DNA from: an uncultured Polaribacter sp.
GTDB taxonomy: Bacteria; Bacteroidota; Bacteroidia; Flavobacteriales; Flavobacteriaceae
NCBI GenBank assembly: GCA_913050305.1
Contig: CAJXAS010000119.1
Coordinates: forward strand, 1-5,402
Direction: 5' to 3'
DNA: 5,402 nt
Within the stretch, counting starts at the first letter, position 1. The number at the start of each line of letters is the position of its first letter. A model generated the notes under the pieces. The model searched no databases. It had not been told where the DNA came from and saw only the letters and a program-made list of their open reading frames with translations. The translations under genes and the position numbers were made by a program. Positions 1 through 5,346 of the stretch are shown in pieces.

Positions 1-33
1 AATTTGCTAACTTAGAAATATCTCGGCATTAAA

Positions 34-166
34 GACAACGTGTTTGTGTATGATTTTTTGCGTGTTTTAAGAGACTAATTTAATAAATAAAACACAAACC
101 AAGAAAGTCCGTTTGGACTTTCGTAAGTAAGCGATTTGCAAGCAATTAATTATACACGGTGTTGGC
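34..166 (-). repeat. attC-like imperfect palindromic element, left copy
   Basis: The outer arms are complementary in two blocks separated by unpaired spacers. Bases 34-39 (GACAAC) face 161-166 (GTTGGC), with 5 of 6 pairing. Bases 46-55 (GTGTATGATT) face 148-157 (AATTATACAC), with 9 of 10 pairing. Two smaller hairpins lie inside: GTGTTTTA at 62-69 with TAAAACAC at 88-95, and GAAAGTCC at 103-110 with GGACTTTC at 115-122 around a GTTT loop. Two paired boxes separated by spacers around a variable centre, about 133 bp in all, is the design of integron attC sites (R and L boxes). The outer heptamer TGCCAAC/GTTGGCA does not exactly fit the classical RYYYAAC/GTTRRRY consensus, so assignment to the integron family is an inference. 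It lies directly downstream of the small membrane protein gene. It could instead be another kind of dispersed palindromic repeat of Flavobacteriaceae. Confidence 0.55.
103..122. repeat. perfect 8-bp hairpin inside the left palindromic element
   Basis: GAAAGTCC (103-110) and GGACTTTC (115-122) form a perfect stem around a four-base GTTT loop. In the minus-strand sense it lies about 60 bases past the stop codon of the small membrane protein gene and is followed by a moderately T-rich stretch, so it might also stop transcription of that gene. The T tract is interrupted by G residues, so I do not call it a terminator outright. Confidence 0.6.
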
Positions 167-169
167 AAA
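161..169 (+). repeat. Cassette boundary inverted repeat, 3' end of the small gene
   Basis: GTTGGCAAA on the plus strand is the exact reverse complement of TTTGCCAAC at 579-587, on the other side of the small gene. Here it lies 10 bases past the end of the coding region and is also the outer arm of the left palindromic element. Confidence 0.8.
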
Positions 170-179
170 TCGTTTTTTT

Positions 180-569
180 TTAATTCCATTCAGCATTCAG
201 TTTTTTCAATTCCGTTTTCAATTCCAACAGTGATTCCTCATCTATTAATTGAATATTTATTGTCAGTTCTTTATTTTCCGATTTCAGAATATAATCTCCA
301 GCAAAATGTCTAATTCGTTTTATTTCATTTAGATTCATTTTTTTACCAAAAGGCCAATTTTGCTTTATAATTCCGTTTTCAAGAGTTAAATATTTTTCCT
401 TTTTTTGATAGAAATACATTATTAAATAAATTCCTGAAAAAACAAACCAACCATAATCAAACCAATTCATATCTTCATTGAAAATAACTAATACTATTCC
501 ATATATGAGCCAAAATATTCCCATAATTAAATTCAACTTTACTTGTTTCTTTTTGTATCGTATTTTCAT
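180..569 (-). CDS. Small two-helix membrane protein with a C-terminal PH-like cytoplasmic domain, function unknown
   Basis: I do not recognise a named family. The 129-residue product begins with a basic stretch (MKIRYKKKQ), followed by two hydrophobic segments at about residues 12-30 and 39-54, joined by a short acidic, aromatic loop. The rest (about 58-124) is soluble. Its beginning, with the pattern YLTLENGIIKQ, a turn at PFGK, then LNEIKRIR, resembles the strand-rich start of bacterial PH-like domains that follow two membrane helices; this is a resemblance only. The C-terminus ends in a charged helix rich in E, L and K. The ATG at 567-569 is preceded by an A-rich stretch (ATTAAAAA) and no Shine-Dalgarno sequence, which is normal for Bacteroidota. 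No promoter box of the TAnnTTTG type is seen in the roughly 70 bases upstream. The gene is enclosed by GTTGGCAAA and TTTGCCAAC and by two attC-like elements, so it looks like a promoterless mobile cassette gene. Confidence 0.75.
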   Translation of the reverse strand: MKIRYKKKQVKLNLIMGIFWLIYGIVLVIFNEDMNWFDYGWFVFSGIYLIMYFYQKKEKYLTLENGIIKQNWPFGKKMNLNEIKRIRHFAGDYILKSENKELTINIQLIDEESLLELKTELKKLNAEWN

Positions 570-578
570 TTTTTAATG

Positions 579-587
579 TTTGCCAAC
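579..587 (+). repeat. Cassette boundary inverted repeat, 5' end of the small gene
   Basis: TTTGCCAAC on the plus strand is the partner of 161-169 (9 of 9 complementary). In the gene's sense it reads GTTGGCAAA and ends 9 bases before the ATG. In integron cassettes the first bases of the cassette are complementary to the start of the cassette's own attC site at its far end, because the two meet in the circular form. This pair matches that rule. Confidence 0.75.
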
Positions 588-652
588 TAGTTATATGAGG
601 CATAAACCTCCTGTTTATAGTATTCTATTTCCGGATAAGAGGAACTTTTGTT

Positions 653-676
653 CCAGTTTTAAAATAATAAAACTGG
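653..676. repeat. 9-bp inverted repeat overlapping the left arm of the terminator
   Basis: CCAGTTTTA (653-661) and TAAAACTGG (668-676) are perfectly complementary around a six-base loop (AAATAA). The right arm shares bases 672-676 with the larger hairpin at 672-702, so the two cannot both form completely. A further small hairpin, GGAAC-TTTT-GTTCC, occupies 641-654. Confidence 0.6.
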
Positions 677-702
677 ATTGGTTTTTTTAAAACCAATCCA
701 GT
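672..702 (-). terminator. Rho-independent terminator of the ABC ATPase gene
   Basis: A 14-bp perfect stem (672-685 with 689-702; core CTGGATTGG/CCAATCCAG) closes on a three-base T loop. In the minus-strand sense it is followed by a T-rich stretch (TTTTATTATTTT), whereas the plus-strand side is followed by mixed sequence. This orients it as a terminator for the ATPase gene, whose stop codon lies about 80 bases upstream. Confidence 0.8.
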
Positions 703-783
703 ACGCCTTATTAACGTGTTCAAATAAAATTTGGGGGGTAGCTGTTAAATGTATTGTTTTTTTTTAATAGAAAAAAGTAAAAA

Positions 784-1734
784 CTATTCTAAAGTAAAAG
801 AGATGTGTATTGCTTTGTTTTTCTTTAAATCTGCACTATGATTTAAAAACACCACTTGGTTTTCAAAGACAGCTTCAATTAACCAATAAGCACCTTTAAA
901 GTAAGAATTTAAAACGGTTGCTCTTTTTATAGGAAGCGCAGTGTTTTTTGCTGAATGCTCTATGATTTTAATTTGATGTGGATATAAGAGTACTTTTTCC
1001 TCGTTCAAAACAATATCATTTACGTCATCAAACAATGCGGCAATGTATTTATTTTCTGGGTTTTTATAAATTTCTATGGGTGTGTTATTTACTAATATTC
1101 TATTATTGCGAATAATTAATAAGCTATCTGCAAAAGAAAGGGCATCATTTTTATCATGTGTAGCAACAATACACGCAATGTTTTTTTCTTTTAGATAGGT
1201 GAATAGTTTTCTTCTTAAAGAGTTTTTTTTGAAGTTGTCTATTTGCCCGAACGGCTCATCTAAAAGAAGTAATTCGGGTTCATTTGCTAGAGCCCTTGCA
1301 ATAGCTACACGTTGTTTTTGTCCGCCACTTAAGTTTTTAACTTTCGTATTAGCAAAAGAAGTCATTTCGATAACGTCCAGTAATTCTTGTGTTCGTGCTT
1401 CACTTTCTTCAGGATAGAAACGAGAAAGAAATTTTTTAATATTTTCTGCTACAGAAATATATGGCATCAAATCAAAATCTTGCGCCACATATTTAAAGAG
1501 GTCCATTCCTGGTACTAAGTTAAATTTAGGACCTAAAACCTGATTTTCTTTCCAATAAATTTCTCCTTTTTTTAAATTTAATAAACCATAAATAGCTTTT
1601 AAAAGGGTCGATTTACCACAGCCACTTTCGCCCATTACACATAAGTGTTCCCCTTCTTTTAATGAGAAGTTGAAATTATCTAAAACGGTTTTCTTTTTAG
1701 TATATCCAAATGAAATAGAAGCAACTGTTAGCAT
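784..1734 (-). CDS. ABC transporter ATP-binding protein with TOBE-like C-terminal domain
   Basis: This is the ATPase subunit of an ABC transporter, expected at the cytoplasmic face of the inner membrane, where it would drive a permease by ATP hydrolysis. All core motifs are visible in the 316 residues: Walker A GESGCGKST (35-43), Q-loop glutamine at 85, signature LSGGQ (135-139), Walker B LLLLDEP (155-161) with catalytic glutamate 160, and H-loop histidine 193. The D-loop reads GQID (163-166), where SNLD or SALD is more usual. After about residue 230 comes an extra domain with the sequence VLLYPHQIKII (about 248-258). This recalls the RPE-containing TOBE segment of PotA/FbpC-type importers (polyamine, iron, sulfate or molybdate), so an importer ATPase is the best guess, with substrate unknown. 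No permease or binding protein is adjacent. The ATG at 1732-1734 has no Shine-Dalgarno sequence. A TAnnTTTG box ends only four bases before it. A strong terminator follows the gene, so it appears monocistronic. Confidence 0.9.
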   Translation of the reverse strand: MLTVASISFGYTKKKTVLDNFNFSLKEGEHLCVMGESGCGKSTLLKAIYGLLNLKKGEIYWKENQVLGPKFNLVPGMDLFKYVAQDFDLMPYISVAENIKKFLSRFYPEESEARTQELLDVIEMTSFANTKVKNLSGGQKQRVAIARALANEPELLLLDEPFGQIDNFKKNSLRRKLFTYLKEKNIACIVATHDKNDALSFADSLLIIRNNRILVNNTPIEIYKNPENKYIAALFDDVNDIVLNEEKVLLYPHQIKIIEHSAKNTALPIKRATVLNSYFKGAYWLIEAVFENQVVFLNHSADLKKNKAIHISFTLE

Positions 1735-1738
1735 ACTA

Positions 1739-1746
1739 CAAAAATA
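1739..1746 (-). promoter_or_regulatory. Putative -7 promoter box of the ABC ATPase gene, close to the start codon
   Basis: In the minus-strand sense the bases read TATTTTTG, matching the Bacteroidota -7 consensus TAnnTTTG, and only four bases separate it from the ATG at 1732-1734. I see no convincing TTG -33 element at the usual spacing. If the box is used, transcription would begin at or within a base or two of the start codon, giving a leaderless or nearly leaderless mRNA. Confidence 0.4.
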
Positions 1747-1837
1747 GGGTATTCTTAGCAGTTCTGAGAAGTCAGGAGCTTATAAAAGGCCCCCGTTTTT
1801 TATTCTGTGCTTCGCAAGAAAAAGTATGTTTATAAAA

Positions 1838-1863
1838 AAAACCGATACGGAAGTATCGGTTTT
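1838..1863 (-). terminator. Rho-independent terminator of the M13 peptidase gene
   Basis: AAAACCGATAC (1838-1848) pairs perfectly with GTATCGGTTTT (1853-1863) around a GGAA loop (TTCC in the minus sense). On the minus strand it is followed by an uninterrupted T run, and it lies about 56 bases past the peptidase stop codon. The plus-strand side is also T-rich, but no plus-strand gene reads into it. Confidence 0.9.
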
Positions 1864-1918
1864 AATTTTTAAATTTAATATGTGCGCAGTAATTTTAGTA
1901 CTTAAAGAAAGAATGTGC

Positions 1919-3988
1919 TTACCAGATTCTCACTCTTTCTTCTGGTTTTAAATACATTTTGTCACCTTCTTTTACATCAAATGCAGTGTAGAACGCATCT
2001 ACGTTTTTTAAAGGCATATATGCACGATACATTCCCGGCGCGTGTGTGTCTGTCATAATTCTGTTTTTTAATGCTTCATCTCTCATTTTTGTTCTCCAGA
2101 TGGTTCCCCAAGAAAGAAAGAATCGTTGTTCTGGGGTGTAGTTATCAATATTTTCAGGTCTTCCACTTTTCTCTAAGAAAATTTGTAAACCTTCATAAGC
2201 CGCTTGTACGCCGCCTAAATCTCCAATATTTTCTCCTAAAGTATATTCGCCATTTAAGTGCATGCTATCAATGGCAATAATATCGCTGTATTGTTTTACA
2301 AGTTGTTTTCCAATGACTGCAAATTTTTCAGAATCTGTTTCTGTCCACCAGTTTTTAAGGTTTCCGTCACCGTCAAAACGAGCTCCAGAATCATCAAAAC
2401 TATGAGAAATTTCATGTCCTATAACAGCACCTATTCCACCATAATTTACAGCTTCATCTGCCATATAATCATAAAAAGGAGGTTGTAAAATTGCTGCAGG
2501 AAAGACAATTTCATTATTTACGGGATTAAAGTATGCATTTACCGTTTGTGGAGACATTCCCCACTCTGTTCTATCTACTTCTTGTCCTAGTTTTGCCATG
2601 TTTTTATCATAGTTCCATTTGGTAACATTAATAGAGTTTTCAAAATAAGACCCTCCATTCTCTAAACCTTTTACTTGTAATTCAGTATAATCTTTCCAAA
2701 CATCTGGATAGGCAATTTTAACTGTCAATTTGTGTAATTTTTCTAAGGCTTTTTCTTTTGTTTCTTCGCTCATCCATTCTAAACCCGCAATTCTTTTTTC
2801 GAAACCCAGCAATACGTTGTCAATCATTTCTTTTGCTTTCGCTTTTGCTTCTGGCGGAAACTTTTCATCTACATATAGTTTTCCTAAAGCTTCACCAACG
2901 GCACCATTTAAGTTTCCAATAGCTCGCTCATCTCTTGCGCGTTGTTTTTTAGCACCACGCATTTCTTTGCTATAAAATTCCCAATTAGCAGTTTCTAAAT
3001 CTGTAGACAAAGAACCTAAAGAATTATTAATAGTATTCCAGCGTAATAAAAGTTTAATATCTTCTACAGAACGCGCTGTAAAAATAGCACTCATGGCCTT
3101 AATGTATCCAGGATCTGTAACGATAACTCTATCTAAATCTGCAACTCCAATTCCTTTTAAATGCGCACTCCAGTCTATGGCAGGTGCTAAAGCTGTAAGT
3201 TCTTTAACAGACATTGGATTGTACATTTTTCGAGTATCTCTGCGCTCTTCCTTCGTCATCATCGGTTCAGCTAAACTTTTCTCAAAAGCAACAATGGTAG
3301 CAGCGTTTTGTTTTGCAGTAGCTTCGTCATCACCAAACTCTTGCATCATTTTTGCTACAAATTCCTGGTATTTTTCTAACTTCTCTGCAACTTTTTCATC
3401 TACATAATAGTCTCTAGATAAACCTAAAGATCCTCCGCTCATATACCCTGCGTATTCGCTGCTATTTTTTAAATCGTTGTAAACTCCAAATCCATAGAAC
3501 CCACCGCCACCGTATGGCGCCATGTTTATAATATAGTTTTCTACATCTTTCTTTGTTTTAATTTCTGCTACTTTTGCCAAAAAAGGCATTACCGGGGTTT
3601 TGCCCTGTTGGTTTCTAGCAACCGTATCCATTATAGTTTGGTAGTAGTTTACTGCTTTTTCTTGATCTGAATCGATGTCATTTCCTTGTGCGTCTTTTAC
3701 TTTCGGAAAATCCCTTTCGGCAATGGCATTATTTAAAATAGCTAATACGTCTGCATCTGTCTTTTTTCGGAGTTCATTAAAACCACCCCAAGAAGTTTGA
3801 TCTTCTGGAATATCCGTATTTTTTATCCAATTTCCGTTTACGTGATTAAAGAAATCATCGGATGCTTTTACAGAGACATCCATGTTTTCTAAAGTGATAC
3901 CAGCAGGTCTCTCTTTTTGTTTGGTACAAGCCACAAAAGCGAGACATGTTATTGCGGTGGTAAAAAGAACTTTTTTTATTGTTTTCAT
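1919..3988 (-). CDS. M13 family zinc metallopeptidase (neprilysin/PepO-like), probable lipoprotein
   Basis: This is a zinc-dependent endopeptidase of the neprilysin family; members cleave oligopeptides rather than folded proteins. In 689 residues, the usual length for the family, it shows the zinc-binding HEISH (525-529, catalytic E526) and ENIGD (586-590, third ligand E586, catalytic-site D590). It also shows the substrate-backbone motif NAYF (484-487), a histidine and arginine in HAPGMYR (H649, R655) matching the transition-state histidine and substrate-carboxylate arginine of neprilysin, and the C-terminal ending RVRIW. The M13 N-terminal domain runs from about 44 to 430 and the catalytic domain from about 480 to the end. 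The N-terminus is a basic, then hydrophobic signal with Cys21 (FVAC), a relaxed lipobox. The residues after the cysteine are basic (TKQKERP) and not the acidic run typical of Bacteroidota surface-exported lipoproteins, so periplasmic anchoring is more likely. The start ATG follows the AT-rich divergent region directly, and a clear terminator follows the gene. Confidence 0.96.
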   Translation of the reverse strand: MKTIKKVLFTTAITCLAFVACTKQKERPAGITLENMDVSVKASDDFFNHVNGNWIKNTDIPEDQTSWGGFNELRKKTDADVLAILNNAIAERDFPKVKDAQGNDIDSDQEKAVNYYQTIMDTVARNQQGKTPVMPFLAKVAEIKTKKDVENYIINMAPYGGGGFYGFGVYNDLKNSSEYAGYMSGGSLGLSRDYYVDEKVAEKLEKYQEFVAKMMQEFGDDEATAKQNAATIVAFEKSLAEPMMTKEERRDTRKMYNPMSVKELTALAPAIDWSAHLKGIGVADLDRVIVTDPGYIKAMSAIFTARSVEDIKLLLRWNTINNSLGSLSTDLETANWEFYSKEMRGAKKQRARDERAIGNLNGAVGEALGKLYVDEKFPPEAKAKAKEMIDNVLLGFEKRIAGLEWMSEETKEKALEKLHKLTVKIAYPDVWKDYTELQVKGLENGGSYFENSINVTKWNYDKNMAKLGQEVDRTEWGMSPQTVNAYFNPVNNEIVFPAAILQPPFYDYMADEAVNYGGIGAVIGHEISHSFDDSGARFDGDGNLKNWWTETDSEKFAVIGKQLVKQYSDIIAIDSMHLNGEYTLGENIGDLGGVQAAYEGLQIFLEKSGRPENIDNYTPEQRFFLSWGTIWRTKMRDEALKNRIMTDTHAPGMYRAYMPLKNVDAFYTAFDVKEGDKMYLKPEERVRIW

Positions 3989-4127
3989 AGGTGTATTATT
4001 TAATTGTTTGATTCATCATAGTATTATTTTAATGCCGTACGAATATGTAGACGATAAAATTTAAAATAAAGTTGCTTGGAAAGAAATTCTTGTTTTCTCT
4101 AATTTTAATAGCATTTTAATTTTCAAC

Positions 4128-4135
4128 CAAATATA
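4128..4135 (-). promoter_or_regulatory. Putative -7 promoter box of the peptidase gene
   Basis: In the minus-strand sense the bases read TATATTTG, a full match to the Bacteroidota -7 consensus TAnnTTTG. It would place the transcription start near 4120 and give the peptidase mRNA a leader of about 130 bases. No clear TTG -33 element is visible at the normal distance, so this is a motif match only. Confidence 0.45.
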
Positions 4136-4203
4136 GTAAAATTTAAAAACAGATATTTTAATGAACTAATTTTATAATTTAAGCAAAGCACTTTTAAATT
4201 GGT

Positions 4204-4211
4204 TAGTTTTG
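4204..4211 (+). promoter_or_regulatory. Putative -7 promoter box of the flavoprotein gene
   Basis: TAGTTTTG matches TAnnTTTG and lies 17 bases before the ATG at 4229, giving a short leader of roughly 12 bases. It also argues against a TTG start at 4199, because the box would then lie inside the coding region. No good -33 TTG is seen. Confidence 0.45.
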
Positions 4212-4228
4212 CAATTACAAAACATTAC

Positions 4229-5290
4229 ATGAAGGATTATATTATTATAGGAGCTGGACAGTCTGGTTTGGCCATTGCGTATTATTTGCATAAACAAAAT
4301 GCAAATTACTTAGTGGTAGATGCTAATGATGAAATAGGAGCACCTTGGTTAAAAAGATGGGATTCTTTAAAGTTATTTACACCTTCTGAATTTAATAGTT
4401 TACCTGGTTTAAAATTCCCACATGAGAAAGGACACTATGCAGACAAGTATGAGGTTGCAAATTATCTAAAATTATATGTGTCTACCTTTAAGATTCCAGT
4501 AGAATTTAACCATAAAATTACTTCGTTAAAAAAAGAAGATGGAGTTTTCAAATTAAAAAGTGATTTGAAAGCATTTGAAGCAAAAAATGTAATTATTGCT
4601 ACGGGTCCGTTTCATAAACCATTTACACCATCGTGTCATTTAAAAATCTCTAAAGACGTTTTACAGATTCATAGTGAACATTATAAAAGTACAGCGCAGT
4701 TAAAAGAGGGTGCTACTTTGGTAGTTGGCGCAGGAGACTCTGGGGTGCAGATTTTAAGTGAGATTTCTAAAACGAAAGGTCCGGTTTATTTTTCTGGAAA
4801 CACAAATATCACTTCACTTCCGCAAGAAATATTAGGAAAAACATTGTGGTGGTGGTTTCATAAAGTAGGATTTTTAACCGCTCATAAATATTCTTGGATT
4901 GGCAAAGTATTAAGCAAAACAGGGCAACCAGTGATTGGTACAGATGTAAAAACACTATTTAAAAAAGAAAACATTACCTGTGTTGGCAGAACGCTTGATG
5001 CGAATAAGCAAACGATAATCTTTGAAAAACAGGAAGTAAGCGATATTAAAAACATTGTCTGGGCTACCGGCTTTAAACCAAACTTTAGTTGGATTGATGG
5101 TATTGAGCTAGACGAAAGTAACTACCCAAAAAATTACAGAGGTGTTAGTAAAACCATAGACGGCTTGTACTTTTTAGGCTTGCCATGGTTGTATACGAGA
5201 GGCTCTGCTACTTTAGGCGGTGTGCAAAGAGATGCAAAATACTTGAACACATATCTTTCTAAAAAAGAAACAAAAAAGGTGCTTGCGTAG
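4229..5290 (+). CDS. FAD/NAD(P)H-dependent oxidoreductase, CzcO/flavin-monooxygenase-like
   Basis: This is a two-dinucleotide-binding-domain flavoprotein, expected to be cytosolic, that reduces FAD with NAD(P)H and probably activates oxygen for a small substrate that cannot be named. Numbered from the ATG at 4229 (353 residues), the FAD Rossmann motif is GAGQSG (8-13), ending in an acidic residue after the second strand (VVD, D31). VIIATG (121-126) closes the first half. The NAD(P)H-binding motif is GAGDSG (167-172). VWATGF (277-282) and GLPWLYTRGSATLGG (317-331) are the conserved C-terminal elements of CzcO-type proteins. HSEHY (148-152) occupies the position of the monooxygenase linker seen in these enzymes. 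The longer reading frame opens with TTG at 4199, but the ATG at 4229 leads straight into the first beta strand (KDYIIIGAG) and leaves room for a promoter box, so I prefer it. The gene has a strong terminator and appears monocistronic, divergent from the peptidase. Older database names such as potassium-transport flavoprotein have no support here. Confidence 0.9.
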   Translation: MKDYIIIGAGQSGLAIAYYLHKQNANYLVVDANDEIGAPWLKRWDSLKLFTPSEFNSLPGLKFPHEKGHYADKYEVANYLKLYVSTFKIPVEFNHKITSLKKEDGVFKLKSDLKAFEAKNVIIATGPFHKPFTPSCHLKISKDVLQIHSEHYKSTAQLKEGATLVVGAGDSGVQILSEISKTKGPVYFSGNTNITSLPQEILGKTLWWWFHKVGFLTAHKYSWIGKVLSKTGQPVIGTDVKTLFKKENITCVGRTLDANKQTIIFEKQEVSDIKNIVWATGFKPNFSWIDGIELDESNYPKNYRGVSKTIDGLYFLGLPWLYTRGSATLGGVQRDAKYLNTYLSKKETKKVLA

Positions 5291-5312
5291 TTCCCATTTT
5301 TAATCTTATACT

Positions 5313-5346
5313 ATAAAAAGACAGCTACAAATAGCTGTCTTTTTAT
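5313..5346 (+). terminator. Rho-independent terminator of the flavoprotein gene
   Basis: A 15-bp perfect stem (5313-5327 with 5332-5346; core AGACAGCTA/TAGCTGTCT) closes on a CAAA loop and continues into a T-rich tail on the plus strand. It begins 22 bases past the stop codon. The A-rich left flank means it may also terminate transcription arriving from the right on the minus strand. Confidence 0.92.

Larger units (their letters stand above)
581..721 (-). repeat. attC-like imperfect palindromic element, right copy
   Basis: Bases 585-604 (AACTAGTTATATGAGGCATA) pair imperfectly with 702-720. Reading the latter as its reverse complement gives AAC, AC, GTTA-ATAAGGCGTA, which agrees at about 15 of 20 positions with one single-base bulge near 594. 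The outermost heptamer (TGCCAAC) does not pair with its counterpart at 718-724 (GTTCAAA). That is expected for an attC site in an array, since the two ends then come from different cassettes. The span of about 140 bp is close to that of the left element. Inside it lie several hairpins, including the strong one at 672-702 that probably terminates the ABC ATPase gene. The call rests on arm geometry, and family membership is inferred. Confidence 0.45.

Noticed and set aside
1..721. Insertion sequence or MITE as the explanation of the left-end repeats
   Set aside because: No transposase is present. The inverted pair brackets a gene with only nine bases, no target-site duplication was seen, and the complementarity pattern fits attC-like boundaries better. 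A MITE-like origin of each palindrome is not fully excluded.
1199..1417. Plus-strand open frame of 72 codons
   Set aside because: It lies entirely antisense within the ABC ATPase gene, whose Walker and signature motifs are coded on the minus strand in this interval.
1735..1918. Possible small gene or RNA between the ATPase and peptidase genes
   Set aside because: No frame with a plausible start was seen. The only structure is the peptidase terminator at 1838-1863, and the remaining sequence fits a promoter region.
2071..3407. Several plus-strand open frames of 69-104 codons (2071-2280, 2258-2488, 2730-2975, 3093-3407)
   Set aside because: All are antisense shadows of the M13 peptidase gene; their predicted products show no family motif.
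3882..4064. Plus-strand open frame of 60 codons crossing the peptidase start
   Set aside because: More than half of it is antisense to the peptidase signal-peptide region, and it has no promoter or motif support.
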